A stretch of DNA of 64,000 bases, taken from Prochilodus magdalenae (taxonomy: Eukaryota > Chordata > Actinopteri > Characiformes > Prochilodontidae). Location: the NCBI GenBank assembly GCA_024036415.1, contig JAMWET010000797.1:153501-217500 (forward strand), in the 5' to 3' direction. The notes beneath the pieces are model-generated. The model made no database searches, was not told where the DNA came from, and saw nothing but the letters and a program-made list of their open reading frames with translations. Below are positions 31,868 through 41,945 of this stretch, in pieces. Position 1 is the first letter of the stretch; each line of letters starts with the position of its first letter. A program made the translations under genes and the position numbers.

Positions 31868-34609
31868 GTACAGCAAAACTGCTCTCTTTCTAAAACTCCC
31901 CAGCCCGGTCACCCGGTGGGATAAAGAGTTACAGCTTGGGTACACAACACGGGAATGGGGTCAAACTTCACGAAGCACACAGCCTAGTGGTGTGAAAGAG
32001 AGGAATAGGTTATAAACGCCCATGTCTAAAGTGGATCTTGTAGCCCAGTTCCATTATCTTCTGTCCTGAAGCAGCAGGAGACTCTCTTCATTTTCTCCCG
32101 TTTTATTAGGTTAGTGTGCCTGCTGCGGGGAGGGAGTGGGCTGACTTCCAGCAGCTACATGCTTTACTGCTTCTTCAGCAGTTGCCACATTTTTCTATGT
32201 TTATCAGTGTATTAACAACTTTAGGAGGAGTGGGAAATTTGATCTAATGACTCTCTGCAGGGAAAGGAAAAGGGTCGAGGAGCTTAGATGAATTGGCGTG
32301 ATGTTTAGTATAGCTGAGAACATGTAACTTTGAACAGATTGGAAAGGTGCTCTGATCAATCCTGATGGATTAGGGATCATTGCTTTAATATGTTCTCTCA
32401 TTGCCCAAACCCTTTCCTCTGTCTTCGGACTCGGAATGTGGGTAGTTCACATTATTAAGAGGACAAGGAGGTCAAACACACTTTAGCTGCACCACAGGAA
32501 GGCGGTATGTTTCCCGGACTGGTGTGTTCTCTGCCTTTCTCACAGAAGCAGCCAGTGTTCACACGTTAGAAAGTTTTGGGAGACCACAGGGCGAAATAGT
32601 TGGTTCCGAAACAGGAAGTCTGTAAAAGATTACCCCATTCCCATACACCCTTTTAGCTGTTGGGTAGACCGGGGTTGCTCTTCTGTGTATTTTAACATAT
32701 CCTAAATCTTATTGGTTCTGTACTACACCTAGACATCTTCAACACAAGCAAGCTTGCGTGCAAACTCCTGAGCACCCCCCACCCTCCTTCCTTTATGAGT
32801 TTCCATTTGGGTTGAAAGAAATTGACTTTGGCAAACAAACCACTGATTATAAGCTAAGGATTCCTGTTTTATAGTACAAACTGAAAGAGCCTGTTGCACG
32901 GAAAGCTCCACAAAGCCGTGGCGCAGACAGCGTATGGGCAATTAGGCTTAATTTTTTTAAGTATTAGATTGTAATATGTTTGGGCTCCTGCACAAAGCAA
33001 CACACCCACTTTGGAGTTTGTGGATTAATAGCTGGTGGATTTCTTATAGCACGTCCACTCTTGAGAGAAGTAAAAAGATAGATTCAGTCTCACTGTAAAG
33101 ACACAACTTGCCATAATGTTTACAATAATGCATTAGGTGGTTCTAATGTCAAACACCCAAACTCTGTGGTTTTAATGTTCGCCTTCCTAAAGTAACAGTT
33201 GAACCTTGGCCCATTCAGTTAAAGTAATAAGAGATGAAGATTCAGGGGAACTTTTCTATTTCCCACAAACAGGTCAACAGCATGGATGTTCAGCCACTGC
33301 ATACTGTTTATGTTTTTAAATGACAATGTTTTATTGTCATTTAATTTGACATACTGTTAATAATAACTGTAATGTCACTGATTAGCCCTAGTTAATAAAG
33401 ATTTATGTTTGTCCTTTACAGGAGAGATCAGGTGCTACTGCGATGCGCCGCACTGCGTTGCCACAGGATACATGTGCAAATCGGAGCTTAACGCTTGTTT
33501 CACCAAGCTACTGGACCCACTTAATTCAAACTCACCCTTAACACATGGGTGTCTAGACCCGCTATTAAACTCAGTGGATGTGTGCACCAAAAAGACCATG
33601 GAGGTTTTAAACGGAGGCTCGTCTCCTATTGAGTGCTGTCATGATGATATGTGCAACTACCGAGGACTACACGATATTGCGCACCCTCGAAGTGACTCTA
33701 CAGGTAAGAACTTTTTCTAGAATCATTGCTCAAAGTTGCTTTTTTAAAATTTCATATCTGCTAATATTGGTTCATGAAGGCGCATGTGTAGAATAAATAG
33801 TGCTCGTTTTTAAAATGACAGTTATTTCAGTTTGGGCCAGGTTATAATAGTGGTTACACACAAACGCATCTTTACAGATTCTGTGTCTTCAGGCTGCTGT
33901 CTGATATTTTAATGGTTCCAGAGTAGAGGCATGTGGGTAGTCGACAATCTACATTTAAGCGCTAGGTTACCGATCACAGTTTTTATTGCTTGTGGATGTA
34001 ATTTTCCCACTGCACTGTTCCACACTCAGGCACATTAATAAAAGCAGCATTTATGAACAGCTGTACTTTGGGACATTGGGAGACACTGAGACAGTAAAGG
34101 TTGTATCTAAACATTGCCTACATGCGTTTCTCCAGTTCTTATTGACAGTGTCCGCTCTCTTTTCTCTTCCAGACCGATACCAGTCAGACAGCTCCAATCA
34201 GAACTTGATCACACGGGTTCAGGAGTTAGCCTCGGCGAAAGAGGTGTGGTTTAGAGCGGCAGTGATTGCCGTACCCATTGCCGGAGGTCTCATCCTGGTG
34301 CTTCTGATTATGCTGGCACTCCGGATGCTGCGCAGCGAGAACAAGCGGCTGCGGGCCCAGAGGCAGCAGATGCTCTCCCGTCTGCACTACAGCTTCCACG
34401 GGCACCACCATGCCAAAAAGGGTCATGTGGCCAAGCTGGACCTGGAGTGCATGGTCCCTGTGACGGGACACGAGAACTGTTGCCTGGGCCGCGATAAGCT
34501 GCGGCAGGCCGAGCTGAGCCTGGCAGGGGGCGGCGGAGGGGGAGAGCGCTTTCTCTCGTTGGTGCACTGGGGGATGTACACAGGCCACGGCAAACTGGAG
34601 TTTGTATGA
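31792..34609 (+). CDS. bambi: BMP and activin membrane-bound inhibitor (BAMBI), complete
   Basis: Three exons (31792-31867, 33422-33703, 34173-34609) join to 795 nt, 264 residues; the human protein is 260 as I recall. Residues 1-25 or so form a signal peptide (MDRHSSLVSLWFQLELCAMA). Residues 26-147 are a Cys-rich ectodomain like that of TGF-beta type I receptors, with the closing motif ECCHDDMCN. Residues 148-169 are one membrane segment (AAVIAVPIAGGLILVLLIML), followed by a short basic then conserved tail ending HWGMYTGHGKLEFV, with no kinase domain. BAMBI is a decoy that binds type I receptors and damps BMP/activin/TGF-beta signals. The start was chosen because MDRHSS is conserved, although -3 is T; the in-frame ATG at codon 19 has better context but would cut the signal peptide. 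A six-Gly run is unusual. Teleost paralogue a or b is undecided. Confidence 0.98.
31868..33421 (+). other. bambi intron 1 (1.55 kb)
   Basis: GT-AG. No repeat or further exon was recognised. Confidence 0.9.
33422..33703 (+). CDS. bambi: bambi coding exon 2: extracellular Cys-rich domain
   Basis: The acceptor is GTCCTTTACAG and the donor GTAAGA. It starts GEIRCYCDAPHCVATGYMCK and holds all ten ectodomain cysteines, including CYC near the start and CCHDDMC near the end. Phase 1 to phase 1. Confidence 0.97.
33704..34172 (+). other. bambi intron 2 (469 bp)
   Basis: GT-AG. Nothing else was seen. Confidence 0.9.
34173..34609 (+). CDS. bambi: bambi coding exon 3: membrane segment and cytoplasmic tail
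   Basis: The acceptor is TCTCTTCCAG. It encodes DRYQSDSSNQNLITRVQELA, the membrane segment, the ENKRLRAQRQQMLSRLHYSF region and the conserved C-terminus, with TGA at 34607-34609. Six Gly codons at 34526-34543 replace what is a short acidic/polar linker in mammals. Confidence 0.97.
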
Positions 34610-35112
34610 CTACTTCTCGGCGCCTCCAATGTTGCGATGGGACTCTAAGGAGGAGGCTGAGGACACTGTTTATGCTTGAACTGCATAGCGTTTGTTGTAC
34701 TTTTATTATTATTATTATTATGTGCATTTCTAATTTTATTGTTTTCTTCCTCTTGTAAATGGAGAGAGAAAATGAAAAGGACACTTATGTGTTGTTCGTT
34801 ATAAGTTTTCTCTTCCTCAATGGAGCACTTTACTTGAATTAGAACTGGGAGGGTGGCGTTGTTGAGAATAAACCCCGCCCCTCTCTAAGTCGCGTCCTGT
34901 GGATCCTGGACTGACACTGAAGACTGAAGGATTTGTAATGTCCGTCTTATTTGCACATTTGTATAAAAACGACGAGATGAAAATACTTTTTGTGTGTGTT
35001 TAAAAAAAAACAAGCTGATTTAGAAGAATTTCACTGACACCAGGGTACAAATATGGACGTTTTTTTATTTCAGTCATCTTCTACAAATAAAGGACTCAGT
35101 GTTGACTGTAAA
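34610..35112 (+). other. bambi: bambi 3' UTR
   Basis: It follows the stop codon, with a (TTA)n-like tract at about 34701-34721 and two AATAAA signals (34867-34872 and 35086-35091). The second is followed by T/GT-rich sequence, giving a 3' UTR of about 500 nt if used. Confidence 0.6.
35086..35091 (+). terminator. Candidate bambi poly(A) signal (AATAAA)
   Basis: Canonical hexamer 480 nt after the stop, with T/TG-rich sequence after it. An earlier AATAAA lies at 34867. Confidence 0.5.
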
Positions 35113-37539
35113 AGTCTAAATGTGGCTGGCTGTAATTTGATTTTTCTATTTATCAGGCTCTGTGTATTTTCTGCCTGGTGTGCACGTGTGTGTGTGTGTG
35201 TGCGTGCTTGCGGGTTTGCTCTGAATTTCATTCGGTAGCACGCGTAGGGAAGTTAACACAGGGGCCTTGTTCAAAAGTAGTGCTTCCAGTGGACTGCGTC
35301 ATTTCTGAAGTCCCTCCAAAGGGGACACATTACATCTCTCTCTCGTTCTCTTTTGCTCTCGAACTTGCACTCTGGGGATTAATGCTGGAGGTAGAGTGAG
35401 TATTTATTTAGTGTGTGAGGGAATGGCAGTAAGCTGTGAGCTCTGGGCCCTTGGCTCACGCTCAACAAGCACAGAAACATGTCTGTATTCACTCAGCCTG
35501 GAGACTTCGGCTCACTACTAAACTGCCACGGGAGCTGTGATATTTTCAGAGTAAGTCAATATAGTGTCCCGGTAACTGTACTCACTGATCTGCGAACTAG
35601 AGCTTTCGGCTTGACCTAAAGCGTTGGCTCACATTCCGCTGTGAATTGGTCTGCTGCGGGGACGCGGGTAGTGAATGTCAGGGGCTCAGCATATTCTCAC
35701 TAAAACCAGTGGAAGCCAACTGAAGATTAAATGAAGTCATTAAAGCTCAGCTATTAAGACGAAATGATGCTGGTCAGCTGTGCCTAGTACTGCCAGTGTC
35801 TTTAGATTAGATTACTCAGCATTCTTTTGGCAGTTCTGTGTGTGTTTATCAACAGTTATCACGGATAAGGTATTCAAAATGGACAAGACTCACAAGAACA
35901 GCTGATGATAAGACTAAAACATACCCAGAGTAATAAATGCAGCTAATAAAAATACTCTGACTTTATGTTTCATAACTGGGTTCAATGTGCAAAGCTGCCT
36001 GTGCATTAAAAAAAATGGAATTTGTAACAATACAGTAACGACACAGGAATTGGATGGTGGAAATTTCTGAAGCTCTAGCCCGTAGCAATAGCCGGATGCC
36101 TGTAATGAATACAGAGTTGTATGCAAAAGTATTGGCGCCACTGTTCAAATTACATGTTGTGTTGAAGTGCGAACAAATGAAGTTCACATCATCGACAAAG
36201 AATGTTTATACTGTTAATTTGCTGAATTGAACACAACACTATATGTGGATTTACACAAGCTGTTGTTAAATTCAGCAACTAGATTATTTTAGGACATTGT
36301 TCCCTAAAGTTTATAGAATATTAGTTTTCATATATATATATATGAATTCATATATATATATTCATATATATATATATATATATATAATTGCCATTTTCCA
36401 AAGGTGGAATCAAAAAAAAAAAAAAACATCAACAAGGAATTACCAAGAATCTTCTGTCACTGAAGGGTCAGTATGTTAGTTTTGTTTTTTTAATGACTTG
36501 CATTTTTACTGTACACATAGCAGCCCTATCTGTATGCTCTAGCCTGGGCCAGATCTTGTGAAGATGACTATGGATCCTGTGTGCTGCTTTACCAGACAGA
36601 GCTTAAACCTTCCCTTCAGTGAAGAATCCCCACTGACACTGTCATTTAGTTCAACACTAGAGTTAATCTGTTTTCTATGTGCTTGGTCAATCCCAGCTCA
36701 CGCTCTCTGCTTTCCCCGTCTCAGGTGACCTTGCTGTGAGTCAGGACCCCTGGAAGACGCCATTAGCGGGCCGTCCACTTAACAGCCGCTAGCATTAGTG
36801 AGTATGGCCTCCCTTAGGACTATTAGTGCTCAGCTAATGATAACAAAAACCTGAGAGTTTGGACAAGCTAATGCTCTGATTGTGTTCTCCACTCGGGCTC
36901 TGCCCGGGCCATCACCTGCTTCAACAGCCTGTGTGTGTGTGTGTAAAAAAAAAAAAAAGGAAGAAAAAAAGCAAAAGAAAGATACCCACAAATGCTTTTA
37001 GTGACACTCAAGGTTTTAGGCAGTCCTGCATGTTGTGTCATGATGAACTTGTTTATTAAGTGAGATGTTTTTAGTGAAATTATATATTAAGGTTAGAAGT
37101 GTTTATTTCTATGATTTTTAATCACATCTTTTTTGCACTATGAAAAATTATTTCTTGATGAATGAAAACATTTAAAAACTCAATGATCAAAATGATTTCT
37201 TATCATCTTAAATGTCTTAATCTTCTTACATTAATGCACATTAAAATGGGGATTTCTGCTGTTAAGTTACCATTTTGGAGAAACAAGGTTATGTTACGGC
37301 AGCATTGCCATGACTTATTGGGTATATAGGTCGTCCTATGTACTGAATTTCATGCTGATAATATAATGAACATGGCCTAAACCATTCCACACCATTACAG
37401 GACAGTGAGTCAGTCTCAAACCTCTGAACAAAGACCAGCACTTCACTGATCGCATGAATTGGAGGTAAGAACGCATTTGTGAATTTGGAGAACACAACAG
37501 TAGAAATATTACGAGTACGGCTGTAATGATTAATTTTGA

Positions 37540-37541
<2 letters not shown>
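35113..37541. other. Intergenic DNA after bambi
   Basis: No gene is visible. It contains a short (GT)n at 35186-35202, AT repeats at 36331-36387 and an A-rich run at 36947-36990. Confidence 0.65.
36331..36387. repeat. (TA)n tracts around GAATTC
   Basis: Two or three TA runs separated by TGAATTCA / TTCA, self-complementary. Confidence 0.9.

Positions 37542-37542
<1 letters not shown>

Positions 37543-37615
<73 letters not shown>
37543..37615. repeat. (AT)n microsatellite
   Basis: About 36 uninterrupted AT dinucleotides. Confidence 0.97.
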
Positions 37616-37620
<5 letters not shown>

Positions 37621-37759
37621 TTATAAACACCACATCCTGTATTACATATTAATATAAAGAGGATAATGAGACACTTGTGTGTCCTCACTCTGCTTCTCTG
37701 TGGCACTCTATGTGGACTTGCTCTTTCAGATGGTGTTTGTAAAGAGCAGTGTGTGCGCT

Positions 37760-37820
37760 ATTTGCATTGCTCATTTACCGTGCCGCTGGCCCACCAGACC
37801 GCCTGCATTGACATGCAAAT
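37760..37820. promoter_or_regulatory. Inverted pair of octamer (POU) motifs
   Basis: ATTTGCAT (37760-37767) and ATGCAAAT (37813-37820) are exact octamer-factor sites in opposite orientation, 45 bp apart, within unusually GC-balanced sequence. The placement 3.2 kb downstream of bambi would suit an enhancer, but this is inference from two motifs. Confidence 0.3.
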
Positions 37821-40800
37821 GAAACAGGGGCTCCGGCTGAGGCTCCTACAAAAGCTCAATTTGTTTTGATGTGACTTCAAACTGCCCTCTTTCTAATTCT
37901 CACTGATTCACTAGACATACAGTCTGTGTGCGTGTATGGGTCCCTTTCACGACAAATCCGCGACCCAGTGTGAAAGCGTAATGTTTTCTTTATTTGGCTG
38001 GGCTCAATCATTCCAAATAAACCCGGATTCTTAAACTGATTCTAACCCTAGTATCATTTCGCAGTTTAAGTGACCACGTTCTTATTATACTGTATAAGCC
38101 TGTTATTACGAGATATATTTTTTAGGATACTAAATTTTGTGATTTGATTTCATTACTGCACCACATAGACAGTGACTGAAGGTGTTTTTTACTTGCCATA
38201 TGATGCTTTGTTACCTTGGTTCACTTTCTTAGAGTTTATAAACACTGAAACATGGGAGTAGTTTGAGGTAGTGTTATAACAATGACCTATCTGTGTTAAA
38301 ACTCTTTCTTCCTATAGTAAGTAGAAGTGGGCGTTAGGGCAAAAATATAATATTGTAATACTTCAGCCTACAGATTATGTCGTGGCACAGACATCTGACC
38401 AGTTGTAAAAGAGACTAAAGGACCAGCTTGGCTAAATAACCTGTGAACACAATGGTTGCTATTCAGTATTAGTATACACTGTGTGGCATACTTTGGCTCT
38501 GTTTATAATGAAACATGCAGATGGTCAGAGTTCAACAAGTGCTGAAGATATACACTGTATGTTCAGAGAAGCGTATTGTGTTATACTGTGACATGATTTG
38601 TTACAATAACAATATACACTGTCATACAGTCCAGCCCTAATAGTTGGCAGAAGTGCAATTTTCACTGTGAGGGAAGAATGATATTTCTGGCAAAGTGTTT
38701 CTAAAAAAGCATTACATGTAATATATCAAGCACTACAGCATTTACACTCGCACTCTCACTCTCCTCTGAATCACTAACAGTTCCTAATGCTTTCTTCGAG
38801 AGGAGGATGTAGGACTGAGAGCATTTTAATCATCCGTTGTTTTCAAGACATAAACTGCTCCGCAATGTCAATATTTACACATAAAGCTGTTCAAGTGAAT
38901 CCCTGTTAATATGTTGTGCTGTTGTCCCCTGGACCGAGATCCAACCATTCTGGCTAAACCACAGCCATCCGCTGACCTCGGCTTGCCTCTGACCCACTTG
39001 GCATTGTTTACGCATTTCAAAAAATAAAAACATGCTTTTTAAAGGTAGCTTTCCACTTTAATTCCGGCAAATCCTAACAAATCTGGTCCCTGGCCTGGAC
39101 GATTATTTACTGGTTTTGCTAATGAAATAAACCCGGGCACTCCCAACAAACAAACACAATCCATCATTCTACAACAGCTATTTACAAGGAACGCCCAAAG
39201 CAGAACACCGAGGGAACCCGTAGGCTTGGAAACTCGAGTGACGGCCTCCTGACAAGTGTCCATTTAATGGACAGCGTAAGTAAATATTTGCCTGAATGGA
39301 AGAGACAAGTCGAGCAATGTGCTTTGAAGACAGCAAAACACCAACCGGAACCATGTCCTCACGGCCCTCTCCTCTCCAAACATTTATGCTGAAGTCATGC
39401 TAACGTTTAGATATAAATCTGCCCCAGGAGAGAAATAATAATGCTGGGAATGTTTAAGAGACTGGCCATAGCTCTTAAAAACCTAAATGTCAAGCTCTTT
39501 GAGTTGATCTTTTATTTTTTGTTTAGTTTGGTAGAATCTGAGCGGCCGAGTGCCCTGAAGTGGGGAGAAAAGGCCTTAGCATGAAAGGTCGGCCAGGACT
39601 TTGGGTTTGCCAGGTCTGCTGCACTGGCAGCATCTCTGATCCATCACTAATTCATACAGGGATACAACACCAACCGCTTAAACAAAATGATTGAGCTATG
39701 AATATGTCTAAGGAGGCATGGTTTCATACTCGAGTCGAAGCCAGCAGACCTTAGCAGTTGTGCTATAATAAATATTAAAACGCAATAAAATTTAAACAAA
39801 AGATTTTTCCAGCCCTTTTCTGCTAAATCAATCATGTGCTCACAGCTATGTTGTGAAAAAGGCACATTTTTACATCATGAAGTGTTTTAGACCTTTCAGT
39901 TATACTGCTATCTCAGAGAGTTCAAATGGACGCCCTGGCACCAAGCCTACAGCGTTTTGCTTCATGGGCCGTGGCTATTGAAATGAATACTGGGCTAATC
40001 CGTAGCTCTCCTGGGTCATATTTTGATCTCACAGGTTAATAAAAGCACTTTTACTTTGCTAAGGATATAGGACTAATAACCATGTGCTTGAGTTAGAAAT
40101 GCCATGACATTACTGTATCCATGCATGTTTTTATGCTCATAGTAAATACAAACTATTGTATAATCCACTAAGGCACAAGAAGACACCAGACAGCCGCATA
40201 TATTTGACCATACAACAGTCCTCTCCTGGGTGTTCTCTCCAAGTAAAGACCTTCAGATCTGCAGACTCAGAGTGGCTTTGAGCACTTAAGGGGCTCCTCC
40301 GTATGAGTAGACACCATGATCCTTCCCCAGAGAACCCATCCAAAGAAGGCAGAACAATGTAGGCCTCTCAAGAGCAAGGCTTCAGCCACTGACCCCTAGT
40401 CGCTAAAACCCACTCCACTCAGCTGGTCTAATGGACTTGGGTTTATCTAAACCGCCGAACAAGGCCAGACCTGACCGGGAGCCTTTGGCACTTGTGATTG
40501 AGTGTGACTGATCTGTTGAAGTGTGTACGGAAGTGCAGATACGAGAGAGAGTTAGAATGGGGGCAAAATGGCTCCCTGGCTGTTGTTGCAGGCTGCTGGA
40601 ATGATGGGCTGATAAACATGCACGTTCAAGAATGTATTTACTCTTGAAGCTGGCTTTGGTTTGGGTTGTATGCACGCTAGTTTGCCTAAAGATGAAGTCG
40701 AAATGAACCATTGCTTTTCTTTTAGCATTAATAGCAGTCCCCAACTCTTTTCCATTTTTCCAATGTCAAAAATGACCTAAACATGGAAAAACGTAAAGGA

Positions 40801-41274
40801 GGTTATTTCTTTCTGCTCCACAGCGACTTCTCGTCAGTTTCAAGTCAACACATTCCTAGACACAAGCATGAACTTTGGAAGGAATTCACTCCCCTGCCCT
40901 TGAGCCTTTTACACTGAAATGGCAGCCTCACTTTATGCCAACTATAATGACATTTTTGCTGGACTTTAGCTAAAGGCTGGACGCCTTAATCTGGGCACCA
41001 GTGGCTAACTCACAAATCCTTAACTCTGGAACCCAAGCAGCCTGACTCTACTCACGTATCAAACCTCTACTCAGGTTTAGAACCAAACATTGCCTCTTTA
41101 TTATGCAGGAATACAGTTATTAGCTAGATTTATAAAAGCTTTTGATTCCACAGATTACACTGTGCTGTTGAGAAAGGTATATTAAATATGCTAATTATTG
41201 TTTATTTGCTCAAAAAATATTCGAATAAAAACAAATAGCACAAACAGTAAGCCGTGATCTCCACTTACTAAGCA
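37821..41274. other. Intergenic DNA, mostly non-repetitive
   Basis: No gene is visible. About 38328-38640 may be an old MITE. Much of 38.9-40.8 kb has balanced composition and few repeats, which would suit conserved non-coding sequence, but I cannot test conservation. Confidence 0.5.
38328..38640. mobile_element. Possible decayed MITE
   Basis: The left end has GGGCGTTAGGGCAAAAATAT and the right end, read inward, TTAGGGCTGGACTG. The inner sequence TATAATATTGTAATAC resembles fish hAT-like MITEs of the 'GGGCTGGGC' type. No target duplication was found. Confidence 0.3.
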
Positions 41275-41945
41275 TTTACAGGTAGGTATGCCCACCTTGT
41301 ATCTACAGTCATTGTCCAGTTTATAAGCTTCATTTACCCTATAGGTGCACTTTGTAGCCCTACAAATACTTTGATGGCCACTTTTTACCCTGTTCTCAGA
41401 GAGTCAGGATCCCCATAGGACCACTTCAGAGCAGGTATTATTTGGATGGTTGTTCGCTCTTAGCACTGCAGTGACACTCTCTGTCCCCTCTATTAGACAC
41501 ACGTACTATGGAGATCTACCTTGTAGATGTAAAGTCAGAGACGTTAGCTCATCTGTAGCTGTGCAGTTTGTGTTGGTCATCTTCTAGTCCTTCATCAGTG
41601 GTCGCTGCTCACAGGACACTGTTGGCCGGATAGTTTTGATTGGTGGACTGTTCTCCAGCAGTGACACTGAGGTGTTTAAAAAGTCCAGCAGCACTGCCAT
41701 GTCTCATCCACTCACACCAGCACAACACACTCTAACACACCAGCACCACGTCGGTGTCACTTCAGAGCTGAGAATGATCCACCACCTACATAATGCCTGC
41801 TCTGTGTTGGTCCTGTGGGGGTCCTGACCATTGAGGAACAGGGTGAAGAGGGGCTACAGCCTGCACCTATATGATAATGGGAGCTGATTAAATGGACAAT
41901 AAAAGTGCATACAATGTAGGTGTACTTAATGAAGTGCTCTGTGAT
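41275..41945. mobile_element. Foldback-type (long inverted repeat) non-autonomous DNA element
   Basis: The left half and right half are imperfect reverse complements over most of their length. For example TATAGGTGCACTTTGTAGCC (41340) pairs with the complement of sequence near 41870, and ACCCTGTTCTCAGAGAGTCA (41389) with that near 41845. The centre is near 41600-41650. I recognise the motifs CAGTGACACTGAGGTGTTTA and TGAGAATGATCCACCACCTA as a repeat abundant in otophysan fish genomes. No coding capacity. Exact ends are uncertain. Confidence 0.75.

Noticed and set aside
34308..34784. 158-aa minus-strand frame over bambi exon 3
   Set aside because: It is a shadow of the GC-rich coding exon on the other strand.
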